A stretch of 8,897 bases of DNA, from assembly GCA_009908925.1 (NCBI GenBank), contig JAAAOH010000072.1, positions 1-8,897 of the forward strand. Direction: 5' to 3'. Position 1 is the stretch's first letter, and every line of letters starts with the position of its first letter. The stretch comes from Spirochaetota bacterium. GTDB lineage: Bacteria > Spirochaetota > Spirochaetia > DSM-27196 > PWMO01. Positions 1-5,691 of the stretch are shown piece after piece. The position numbers and the translations under genes are program-made. The notes under the pieces were generated by a model that saw nothing but the letters and a program-made list of their open reading frames with translations, was not told where the DNA came from and ran no database searches.

Positions 1-1
1 G

Positions 2-277
2 ATGAAGGAAGGCTCGGCCGACCGCTATGCTACCGCCGAGGGCGAGGAGCCCGTACCGGAAGGTGTGGAAGGCCGTGTACCCTACAAGGGCGAGCTCGCG
101 CCGTTTCTCGCTCAGCTCGTGACCGGGCTGAAGAAGGGGATGGGCTACTGCGGAACAAAAACGCTCGGCGAGCTCCGCGAATCCGCGAAGTTCATCCGTA
201 TCTCCGGAGCGGGCCTGAAGGAAGGCCACGTGCATGACGTTGCGATGGTGCAGGAACCGCCAAACTATTCACGCTGA
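2..277 (+). CDS. guaB: IMP dehydrogenase, C-terminal part (gene begins before the window)
   Basis: This is the last 91 residues of IMP dehydrogenase, the NAD-dependent cytosolic enzyme that converts IMP to XMP, the first committed step to GMP. The visible part starts inside the mobile flap: a GSADRY segment, matching GSSDRY of E. coli GuaB and carrying the catalytic Arg-Tyr pair, then the EGVEGRVPYKG motif. The end of the barrel follows, with GMGYCGT, then FIRISGAGLKEGHVHDV and a PNYSR tail typical of the family. The ATG at position 2 is an internal methionine, not the start, because the catalytic loop and CBS domains must lie upstream. It ends 60 bases before purA on the same strand, so cotranscription is likely. 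Identification is firm; only the fragment is seen. Confidence 0.96.
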   Translation: MKEGSADRYATAEGEEPVPEGVEGRVPYKGELAPFLAQLVTGLKKGMGYCGTKTLGELRESAKFIRISGAGLKEGHVHDVAMVQEPPNYSR

Positions 278-283
278 TATTAC

Positions 284-295
284 CGGCGGCCGCCG
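284..295. repeat. 12-base GC-only palindrome in the guaB-purA gap
   Basis: CGGCGGCCGCCG is a perfect self-complementary sequence in the 60-base gap between guaB and purA. It has no following T-run, so it does not look like an intrinsic terminator. It could form a small structure in the operon mRNA or be a chance product of high GC content. Confidence 0.3.
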
Positions 296-337
296 CCTCC
301 TCGGTGCCGACCGCCCGGCGGAAGGGACATAGAGATC

Positions 338-1567
338 ATGAAACTGGTAGTAATCGGAGCCCAGTGGGGCGATGAAGGGAAGGGCAAAATCGTCGATTTC
401 CTCGCCAGGGATGCGGACACCGTTGTCCGGTTCTCAGGCGGTGCGAACGCCGGACACACAATCGTTCACGGCAGGAATACCTACAAGCTCCACCTGGTTC
501 CCTCGGGGATCGTGTATGAGGACAAGCGGGTCATCCTCGGCACCGGCATGGTGATCGATCCCGAGGCGCTGGAGAAAGAGCTCGAGGAGCTCTCCACCGC
601 GGGAGTGGTCTGGGCCGGTCGCGTTCTCATTTCCGATCGGGCGCATCTGGTGCTTCCGCGATACAAACGGATGGATAAGGACCTCGACACGAAGCGCGCC
701 CAACCCATCGGGACGACCGGTCGCGGCATCGGGGTCACCTACTCGATGAAGTCCGCTCGCGACGGCGTGCGGGTGATCGATGCCTTCGATGACGCGCTGC
801 TTGCCGCGCTCTCACAGGAGGACCGCGATTTCCTTCTCGAACACCGCGAGTTCTTCCGCGAGATGATGGTAGATGTCAACTCCTATATGACCGACCACGG
901 CGATGAGAACGTGCTGCTCGAGGGTGCACAGGGGACGCTGCTGGACCTCGATCTCGGTACGTATCCGTTCGTTTCCTCCGGCTCCTCCTCCGCCAACGGA
1001 GCGGCGGTTGGAGCCGGATTCGGGCCGCGAGAGCTCGACCGCGTGGTGGGCGTGTGCAAAGCCTACTCCACCCGCGTGGGAAACGGCCCTTTTCCCACGG
1101 AGTTCGAGAGCGAGCGGGACGGGGACCTCGAGCATGTCATCCGCGAGCTCGGCCACGAGTACGGAGTCACCACCGGTCGGCCGCGGCGCTGCGGATATCT
1201 CGACCTCGTCGCCCTGCGCTACGCCTGCCGCTCGAACTCGATCGACACGCTCGCGTTGACGCATCTCGACATATACGACTCCTTCGAGGAGATTCAGGTC
1301 TGCGTCGGCTACAAGGTGGATGGCCGGGTCACCGAGCTCTTTCCGGCATCGCGGACCGCGGCAGCCAATGCGGAACCCGTACTGAAGGCCCTGCCGGGCT
1401 GGAAGGCATCGTCGGCTCAGGCAAGGGCTTTTTCGGAGCTCCCCACCGGCGCCCAGGATTATGTCCGCTACATCGAGGAGTACACCGGTGTTTCCGTGGA
1501 GATCATCTCGGTCGGCTCCGACCGTGAGCACACGATCGTCGAGAGGGATCCGTGGACACCATCCTGA
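338..1567 (+). CDS. purA: Adenylosuccinate synthase
   Basis: PurA joins IMP and aspartate using GTP to give adenylosuccinate, the first step from IMP to AMP, in the cytosol. The 409 residues are slightly fewer than the roughly 430 usual in bacteria. The N-terminal GAQWGDEGKGK loop (residues 7-17) binds phosphate and includes catalytic Asp12; His40 sits in NAGHTIV. Other family blocks are IGTTGRGIG (124-132), EGAQGTLLDLD (195-205), TRVGNGPFPTE (245-255), VTTGRPRRCGYLD (277-289) and GSDREHTIVERDP near the end. Two motifs differ from the E. coli form: GRGIG is followed by Val rather than Pro, and the TYPFVSSGSSSANG stretch is serine-rich. A GGAAGGGA purine run lies 13-20 bases before the ATG, rather far for an SD. 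The end overlaps guaA by 16 bases. Confidence 0.97.
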   Translation: MKLVVIGAQWGDEGKGKIVDFLARDADTVVRFSGGANAGHTIVHGRNTYKLHLVPSGIVYEDKRVILGTGMVIDPEALEKELEELSTAGVVWAGRVLISDRAHLVLPRYKRMDKDLDTKRAQPIGTTGRGIGVTYSMKSARDGVRVIDAFDDALLAALSQEDRDFLLEHREFFREMMVDVNSYMTDHGDENVLLEGAQGTLLDLDLGTYPFVSSGSSSANGAAVGAGFGPRELDRVVGVCKAYSTRVGNGPFPTEFESERDGDLEHVIRELGHEYGVTTGRPRRCGYLDLVALRYACRSNSIDTLALTHLDIYDSFEEIQVCVGYKVDGRVTELFPASRTAAANAEPVLKALPGWKASSAQARAFSELPTGAQDYVRYIEEYTGVSVEIISVGSDREHTIVERDPWTPS

Positions 1568-3102
1568 TCCTCGATTTCGGGAGCCAGACGACGCAACTCA
1601 TCGCGCGTCGCATTCGTGAGCTTTCGATCTACTCGCGCATCGTTCCCGGGGACGGGCGTCTCGCCGACATGGATCTGAGCGAGGTTAAGGGCATCATCCT
1701 CTCCGGGAGCCCTCACTCGGTGCATGACGCCGACGCCCCCATACCCGATCCGTCGGTATACGAGAGCGGATTGCCGGTACTCGGTATCTGCTACGGGCTC
1801 CAGCGGCTCGTCCACGACCACGGCGGCCAGGTCGAGCAACAACAGCGCCGCGAGTACGGTCGCGCGCGACAACAGATTACTGGCGGGCATCCGCTCTTCG
1901 AGGGCATGGAGGACGGATTCGTCTCCTGGATGAGCCACGGCGACAGCATAGAGCGCCTGCCTCAGGACGCCGAGCTCGTCTCGGAGTCCGAGCACGGCCT
2001 TCCCGGCTGTATCGCGTTCCGGGAACGGAACTTCGTCGGCATTCAGTTCCATCCCGAGGTCACCCACACTGAGGCCGGTACGCTCGTGCTCGAGAACTTT
2101 GCCGTCCGTATTGCAGGCGCACGGCGACAGTGGACCATGGACGCCTACGCCGAGCAGATGTCTGCTGAGCTCGTCGCGCGCGTCGGGTCCAGTCCCGTGC
2201 TGCTTCTCATTTCCGGTGGCGTGGACTCGACCGTGACCGCAGCCATGCTTCTCGCCGCACTGCCGCCCGAGCAGGTACATCTCATGTACGTGGATACAGG
2301 CCTCATGCGCTATCGTGAGACCGAGGAGGTCCGCCGGGGGCTCGAGGCGCTCGGTGCAAAGCACCTCTACATCGTCGATGCCGAGGAGGCGTTTCTCAGC
2401 GCTCTCGCGGGTATCTCCGATCCCGAGGAAAAACGCAGGGCAATCGGAGATACCTTTGTGCGGGTGCAGGAGGCGGAGATCCGGGCCCACATTCCCGGGG
2501 ATTACGTCCTTGCTCAGGGCACCCTCTATACCGACTACGTGGAGTCGGGGCGGGGTGTGGGAGAGAAGGCGCGGGTGATCAAATCCCACCACAACGTGCG
2601 CTCACCGCTCATCGAAGCAAAGCGCGACGCCGGCGAGGTGGTCGAGCCTCTCATTCATCTCTACAAGGACGAAGTACGCGAGCTCGGTGCGCGGCTTGGC
2701 GTCCGTGATGATATAATCCGGCGTCATCCCTTTCCCGGGCCCGGCCTTGCCGTGCGTATCCTCGGGGAGGTCACCCGCGAGCGATGTGCACTTCTGCGGC
2801 AGGTCGACAATACCTACATCACCGAGCTTAAAGAGCGCGGGCTGTACGATGAAATCTGGCAGGCCTTCGCGGTGCTGCTGCCCATCCGATCCGTGGGTGT
2901 TGCCGGTGATGAGCGCGGTTACGGCAGCGTCATTGCGCTGCGCGCGGTCGGCTCACGCGACGGGATGACTGCAGACGTATACCCCTTCCCGACCGACCAT
3001 CTGCTCGAAATCTCCTCCATCATCACCAATCGACACCCGGAGGTGGGGCGCGTGGTCTACGATGTGTCGAGCAAGCCGCCGGCTACCATTGAGTGGGAGT
3101 AA
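1552..3102 (+). CDS. guaA: GMP synthase (glutamine-hydrolysing)
   Basis: GuaA amidates XMP to GMP using glutamine and ATP. At 516 residues it is full length (E. coli has 525). The N-terminal class I glutamine amidotransferase domain (about 3-190) has the nucleophile Cys80 in GICYG and His168/Glu169 in FHPE. The ATP-pyrophosphatase domain has the SGGVDS loop (221-226) and YVDTGLMR. The C-terminal dimerisation domain contains RHPFPGPGLAVRILGE (391-406) and ends in the near-invariant IEWE. The start is GTG: a GAGAGGGA SD-like run precedes it by a few bases, and MDTILILDFGSQ aligns with the family N-terminus. It begins inside purA in another frame, which suggests coupled translation. Its stop is only 5 bases from the stop of the convergent small gene, with no terminator between them. 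Confidence 0.97.
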   Translation: MDTILILDFGSQTTQLIARRIRELSIYSRIVPGDGRLADMDLSEVKGIILSGSPHSVHDADAPIPDPSVYESGLPVLGICYGLQRLVHDHGGQVEQQQRREYGRARQQITGGHPLFEGMEDGFVSWMSHGDSIERLPQDAELVSESEHGLPGCIAFRERNFVGIQFHPEVTHTEAGTLVLENFAVRIAGARRQWTMDAYAEQMSAELVARVGSSPVLLLISGGVDSTVTAAMLLAALPPEQVHLMYVDTGLMRYRETEEVRRGLEALGAKHLYIVDAEEAFLSALAGISDPEEKRRAIGDTFVRVQEAEIRAHIPGDYVLAQGTLYTDYVESGRGVGEKARVIKSHHNVRSPLIEAKRDAGEVVEPLIHLYKDEVRELGARLGVRDDIIRRHPFPGPGLAVRILGEVTRERCALLRQVDNTYITELKERGLYDEIWQAFAVLLPIRSVGVAGDERGYGSVIALRAVGSRDGMTADVYPFPTDHLLEISSIITNRHPEVGRVVYDVSSKPPATIEWE

Positions 3103-3107
3103 GGTCG

Positions 3108-3425
3108 CTATTCGTCGATCTCCGTGTGTTGCTCTTCGCTTCTGCTCTCTTCAGCGGCGGCTCTAAGGCGTCGGCGCAGTTCTTCGGGGCATTTGAGACA
3201 GTCGGTGAGTTTCTGAAGCTCCTCGCGAAGATTCTCGATCTGGGCGGATAGCTCACGCTCACGGTGCATGCTCTGCTTCATCCAGTGGACCATCTGCTCG
3301 GATACCGACCTGGTTTGCTCTTCAGCCGTTTCCTTTGCGTACTCGTAGAGGTCTACGGGTACACGAATTGAGATCTGCTGTGTACGTTCCTCGCGTGAGT
3401 CGCCGCGATACGGACTGCCTCCCAT
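3108..3425 (-). CDS. Small ribbon-helix-helix DNA-binding protein with coiled-coil tail
   Basis: The product is 105 residues long. Residues 15-23 (TQQISIRVP) fit the DNA-contacting beta strand of the MetJ/Arc/CopG fold. DLYEYAKETAEEQ forms helix A, and RSVSEQMVHWMKQ (39-51) forms helix B, resembling ParD-like antitoxins. Residues 54-92 are charged and heptad-like, likely a coiled coil, and contain a CLKC (CxxC) pair at 76-79. The ATG at 3425 has a good SD (AGGAG about 9 bases upstream) and a promoter at 3463-3491. That promoter's -35 box lies inside an inverted repeat, so autorepression is likely by inference. No toxin gene is adjacent, so this is better called a regulator than an antitoxin. 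It converges on guaA with a 5-base gap. The fold assignment is by pattern only and the target is unknown. Confidence 0.75.
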   Translation of the reverse strand: MGGSPYRGDSREERTQQISIRVPVDLYEYAKETAEEQTRSVSEQMVHWMKQSMHRERELSAQIENLREELQKLTDCLKCPEELRRRLRAAAEESRSEEQHTEIDE

Positions 3426-3462
3426 GTCGGCACTCTCCTAACTGACGGTGTCCATTACCCCA

Positions 3463-3491
3463 ATACTATGTCTACGGGCCCTGTATGACAA
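3463..3491 (-). promoter_or_regulatory. Sigma70-type promoter of the leftward RHH gene
   Basis: On the - strand, TTGTCA (3486-3491; 5 of 6 to TTGACA) is followed after 17 bases by TAGTAT (3463-3468; 4 of 6 to TATAAT). It faces the gene starting at 3425, giving a leader of about 30 bases that contains the SD. The -35 box overlaps the inverted repeat at 3485-3500. Confidence 0.6.
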
Positions 3492-3500
3492 GCGGGTCAT
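3485..3500. promoter_or_regulatory. Inverted repeat over the -35 box: candidate operator 1
   Basis: ATGAC, a 6-base spacer, then GTCAT form a perfect 5-base inverted repeat. It covers the -35 box of the leftward RHH promoter. The arm sequence TGAC and the 6-base spacer are shared with the larger repeat at 3576-3597, which supports recognition by the same protein. Function is inferred. Confidence 0.45.
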
Positions 3501-3524
3501 CCCGGCGCCGGCCCAGTTTTTGGT

Positions 3525-3554
3525 TTGACGAACCATGACAAGTGGAGTTAAACT
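3525..3554 (+). promoter_or_regulatory. Probable promoter of the rightward small gene
   Basis: TTGACG (3525-3530, 5 of 6 to consensus) is followed after 18 bases by TAAACT (3549-3554, 4 of 6). Transcription would start near 3560, leaving a leader of about 50 bases that holds the inverted repeat at 3576-3597 and the SD of the gene starting at 3610. Confidence 0.45.
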
Positions 3555-3575
3555 GAACTCAGAACTTACGAACAG

Positions 3576-3597
3576 TGACAAATGATACTATTTGTCA
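3576..3597. promoter_or_regulatory. Perfect 8-base inverted repeat next to the SD: candidate operator 2
   Basis: TGACAAAT, spacer GATACT, then ATTTGTCA form a perfect inverted repeat. It lies just downstream of the predicted start of rightward transcription, and its last base is the first base of the AGGAGG SD of the gene at 3610. As DNA it could be a repressor site. As RNA it would be an 8-bp stem with a 6-base loop abutting the SD. Its chance occurrence within a short gap is low, and it shares TGAC arms with the repeat at 3485-3500. Confidence 0.6.
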
Positions 3598-3609
3598 GGA
3601 GGTCAGGGA

Positions 3610-3921
3610 ATGGATAAGCTAGTGAAGGGAACGACCACAGACGAAGCAAGAGTATCAAACACGGATGCCGATAACGGAAGCATCCGAGAGGCCGGGCAGC
3701 GGCAGCTCCCCGCGCATCTTTGCAGGCGCATCTGCGAGCTTGCAGCGTCACGGGAACTGTCAGTCGAATCACTCATGGAAAGCCTTCTCAATGCAGCGCC
3801 ACGCGCTCTGCACGATGGGGTCAGCATGGAGGGCGGCCACCACGCCGCACTGCCGGCAGTAACGCCTGACGCGGTCGTCGATATGGTCAGCGAGAACCGG
3901 GAATCGGGTGGATTCGTATAG
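3610..3921 (+). CDS. Small hypothetical protein, ribbon-helix-helix-like
   Basis: The product is 103 residues long and not recognised as a named family. I chose the ATG at 3610 because AGGAGG lies 7 bases upstream; an in-frame TTG at 3592 falls within the inverted repeat and would place the SD inside the gene. Residues 1-28 are polar and probably disordered. Residues 31-63 (RQLPAHLCRRICELAASREL, then SVESLMESLLNAA) have the spacing of a ribbon-helix-helix unit: a short strand, helix A, a turn and helix B starting at SVES. The tail is His/Gly/Ala-rich, then VTPDAVVDMVSE. It is divergent from the RHH gene at 3425 and shares its regulatory gap, so the two may regulate each other or form heterodimers (inference). 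It converges on ssrA, whose encoded end lies 24 bases away. The gene itself is likely real; the fold is tentative. Confidence 0.6.
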   Translation: MDKLVKGTTTDEARVSNTDADNGSIREAGQRQLPAHLCRRICELAASRELSVESLMESLLNAAPRALHDGVSMEGGHHAALPAVTPDAVVDMVSENRESGGFV

Positions 3922-3945
3922 AACCCGGGTGACTGCAGGAGGAAG

Positions 3946-4290
3946 TGGAGGTGCCCGGAGTCGAACCGGGGTCCTCAGGAGCGCGCATACGCTTCTACAG
4001 ACATAGTCTCCCGTTTCAAATCCGGAAATGCGAGGCCGGGAAACGCGCCTTCATTCCCTTGTAGTCCGGCTTAGAGTCCCCCGACGGTGCCGAACGGCCG
4101 CCGGAGCAAGTCCTGGTTTAGTGTCAAGCAGCCCGGCGCTCAGAACTGCGCCCCGGGTGCCCGTCGCTGCTATTTACGCAGCGAGTGCGTAATCTGCTTC
4201 GTCTGCAGTTACTATTGTGCCTTTTAGGAGTGGGCGCTCCACCTGCGACGTACGCTGACGCAATTCCTGAGTCGAGACCATTTCACCCCC
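3946..4290 (-). ncRNA. ssrA: Transfer-messenger RNA (tmRNA, 10Sa RNA)
   Basis: tmRNA works with SmpB to free ribosomes stalled on broken mRNA and adds a degradation tag. The 5' end GGGGGTGAAATGGTCTCGAC (4290 leftwards) is the family signature. The 3' end has a T arm of CCCGG, loop TTCGACT, CCGGG. The acceptor strand CACCTCC (3947-3953) pairs with GGGGGTG (4284-4290) with one G-U pair, and A at 3946 is the discriminator. CCA is not encoded (the next bases are CTT), so it must be added afterwards. The tag frame at 4174-4206 reads ADEADYALAA then TAA, ending in the proteolysis signal ALAA. Other family blocks are GGGGACTCTAAGCCGGACTA and the stretch ending GTAGAAGCG. Length is 345 nt. smpB lies upstream on the same strand with hisN between. 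Confidence 0.96.
4174..4206 (-). other. tmRNA tag-peptide reading frame (ADEADYALAA)
   Basis: The codons GCA GAC GAA GCA GAT TAC then GCA CTC GCT GCG TAA encode ten residues ending ALAA. The resume codon is taken as GCA, preceded by TAGTAACT. An in-frame ACT immediately before it also has an A four bases upstream, so an 11-residue tag beginning with Thr cannot be excluded from sequence alone. Confidence 0.85.
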
Positions 4291-4307
4291 GACGATTACT
4301 CATCTGT

Positions 4308-4336
4308 AATATAACCGCTGCGCGACCCGCCGTCAA
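4308..4336 (-). promoter_or_regulatory. Sigma70-type promoter of ssrA
   Basis: On the - strand, TTGACG (4331-4336, 5 of 6) is followed after exactly 17 bases by TATATT (4308-4313, 5 of 6). Transcription would start near 4300, leaving a leader of about 10 bases to be removed by RNase P at the mature 5' end, 4290. ssrA thus does not depend on read-through from hisN. Confidence 0.75.
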
Positions 4337-4344
4337 ATGAATGG

Positions 4345-4385
4345 AACCCCGAACCGGAGGGCTCCCTTTGTACCGATTCAGGGTT
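4345..4385 (-). terminator. Stem-loop between hisN and ssrA, possible terminator
   Basis: AACCCTGAATCGG (4373-4385, - strand) pairs with CCGGTTCGGGGTT (4345-4357) to give a 13-bp stem with two G-U pairs. The loop holds a second small stem, AGGG/CCCT (4358-4367). It starts about 20 bases after the hisN stop and ends just before the ssrA -35 box, the right place to insulate the two transcripts. No T-run follows, so it is not a classic intrinsic terminator. Confidence 0.4.
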
Positions 4386-4403
4386 TGAGTCTGCGCAGGC
4401 GGA

Positions 4404-5180
4404 TCAGCCCTGTGCGGTCAGGACCTCGTGAACCGTGGGATGTGCGGCGACGGCGCTGTCGCCGAGAGGGCGTCGACGACCGGCGATATCGGTGATTTTC
4501 CCGCCGGCTTCCTCGACAATCGGGTAGAGGGGCGCAATATCCCAGATAGCCATCTTGGGGTCTACCATCACGTCCATCCGTCCGCTGGCCAGGAGCAGAT
4601 ATCCGTAGGCGTCCGCCCAGGTACGACCGAAGGAAGAGGTTGCCACGATCCGCCCGTGCACATCCGACGCGTCCCGGGCGAGCGCGATGAAATCAGAGGT
4701 GCAGACCTCGGCGGTTTCAAGGGACTCGCAGGGCCGGATGCTGCAGGCGGCCCCGTTATAGGTGCACCCGGCCCCAACCGCGGCGGAGACCGTCTCTTCG
4801 AGGACCGGGTTGTGTATCACGCCGACTACCGGTTCGTCGTTGTGAAGTAGCGCGACCAGCACTGTGTAGAGCGGGATGCCGTGTATGAAGGACTTCGTCC
4901 CGTCTATCGGATCGACCACCCAGGTCCACGTTCCGCGGCGCTCGGGGAGTCCGAACTCCTCGCCGGCAATGCTGTGGTCGGGGTAGTGTTCGGCGATGCG
5001 GGCGCGGAGGAGTTGTTCGGTTTCGCGGTCGGCCCGGGTGACCGGAGAGTGGTCCTGCTTGTACTCGACCTCGATGCCCCGTCCGAAATAGGTGCGGCTG
5101 AGGGTGCCACCCTCGCGGGCGATTTGCTCGGCGAACCTACGGTACTCGTTCAGATCGGTCGAATCGTTCGGATCGGTGAT
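4404..5180 (-). CDS. hisN: Histidinol-phosphatase, inositol monophosphatase family (HisN type), apparent ATC start
   Basis: This magnesium-dependent phosphatase probably removes phosphate from histidinol phosphate in histidine synthesis. Counted from ATC at 5180 it has 258 residues, normal for the family. Metal-site motifs are GEEFG (73-77), WVVDPIDGTKSF (87-98, with Asp90 and Asp93) and WDIAP with Asp214, followed by EEAGG. WADAYGYLLLASGR and VMVDP are typical of HisN rather than of plain inositol monophosphatases. Homology extends well upstream of the first normal start codon, the GTG at 4919 inside the WVVDP motif, so that cannot be the start. Between the in-frame stop (5220-5222) and 4919 there is no ATG, GTG or TTG. 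AGGAGG (5187-5192) lies 6 bases before ATC, making ATC the likeliest initiator. It follows smpB by 43 bases. No other his genes are in view; substrate is inferred. Confidence 0.88.
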   Translation of the reverse strand: MTDPNDSTDLNEYRRFAEQIAREGGTLSRTYFGRGIEVEYKQDHSPVTRADRETEQLLRARIAEHYPDHSIAGEEFGLPERRGTWTWVVDPIDGTKSFIHGIPLYTVLVALLHNDEPVVGVIHNPVLEETVSAAVGAGCTYNGAACSIRPCESLETAEVCTSDFIALARDASDVHGRIVATSSFGRTWADAYGYLLLASGRMDVMVDPKMAIWDIAPLYPIVEEAGGKITDIAGRRRPLGDSAVAAHPTVHEVLTAQG

Positions 5181-5186
5181 TGCGGT

Positions 5187-5192
5187 CCTCCT
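5187..5192 (-). promoter_or_regulatory. Strong SD that fixes the hisN start at ATC
   Basis: AGGAGG on the - strand lies in the smpB-hisN gap, 6 bases (ACCGCA) before the ATC at 5178-5180. No standard start codon lies within SD reach in any frame, and the next near-cognate codon, CTG at 5151-5153, is 33 bases away. Confidence 0.65.
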
Positions 5193-5223
5193 CGTGATTC
5201 TATCTGTGCTTCTGCGTGCTCAC

Positions 5224-5691
5224 CTACTCGTGGTCGCGCAGGGCCCGCTGTTCGTCCCGCCTCTGATCGCGCTTTTTGATCTGCTCGCGTTTATCGTGCA
5301 ACCGCTTTCCGCGGCAGAGGCCGAGCTCGAGCTTGACGAGGCCCCGTTTGAGGTAGAACCGAAGCGGTATGAGGGTGTACCCCTTTTCCTGCGTGTTTCG
5401 CTTCAGGCGCTTGATTTCCTGCTTGTGTGCCAGCAGCTTGCGGGGTCGCACGGGCTCATGGTTGTTGATATTGCCGTGGGTGTACTCGGCGATATGCAGT
5501 GCCTCGAGCCAGATCTCGTCTTCCTTGATTCGTGCGTAGGAATCGGCAAAGGAGAAGCGGTTGGCGCGCATCGATTTGACCTCGGTGCCGACCAGCTCGA
5601 TTCCGCATTCCACTGTATCTATGACCTCATAGTTGAAGTACGCCTTCTTGTTTCTTGCGAGGACGGCGATACCCTCGGTCGTTGTGCTCAT
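5224..5691 (-). CDS. smpB: SsrA-binding protein SmpB
   Basis: SmpB binds the tRNA-like part of tmRNA and positions it in the A site of stalled ribosomes. At 155 residues it has the usual length. Family motifs are NKKAYFNYEV (14-23), GIELVGTEVKSMR (30-42), FADSYARI (48-55) and HEPVRPRKLL. The basic tail GKRLHDKREQIKKRDQRR (128-145) becomes helical in the mRNA channel. The ATG at 5691 is chosen because GGAG lies about 10 bases upstream and MSTTTEGIAVLARNKKA matches the family N-terminus; an upstream in-frame ATG (5799) would add 36 unlike residues inside the previous gene. The start overlaps the stop of the PEGA/FGE-like gene as ATGA, so translation is probably coupled. hisN follows after 43 bases, then ssrA. 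Confidence 0.97.
   Translation of the reverse strand: MSTTTEGIAVLARNKKAYFNYEVIDTVECGIELVGTEVKSMRANRFSFADSYARIKEDEIWLEALHIAEYTHGNINNHEPVRPRKLLAHKQEIKRLKRNTQEKGYTLIPLRFYLKRGLVKLELGLCRGKRLHDKREQIKKRDQRRDEQRALRDHE

Noticed and set aside
1468..2592. 374-codon open frame on the - strand
   Set aside because: It lies entirely opposite purA/guaA, which have full family motifs. Its protein has no recognisable domain and is a by-product of high GC codon bias.
3502..3521. Palindrome CCGGCGCCGG followed five bases later by TTTTT, as an intrinsic terminator
   Set aside because: The palindrome would leave almost no loop and the T-run is not directly after it. It lies between two divergent promoters, where a terminator has no clear job.
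3108..3921. Type II toxin-antitoxin module
   Set aside because: The 105-residue protein resembles ParD-like antitoxins. However, the neighbour is divergent, itself RHH-like, and lacks any toxin pattern (RelE/ParE, PIN or MazF); toxin-antitoxin genes are normally codirectional.
3895..3946. Terminator downstream of ssrA
   Set aside because: Only short, imperfect GC pairings are present (GAATC/GATTC, CCCGGG) with no T-run.
3610..4000. Genomic island inserted at the 3' end of ssrA
   Set aside because: ssrA 3' ends are common integration sites, but no integrase and no second copy of the T-arm/acceptor sequence is found in the window.
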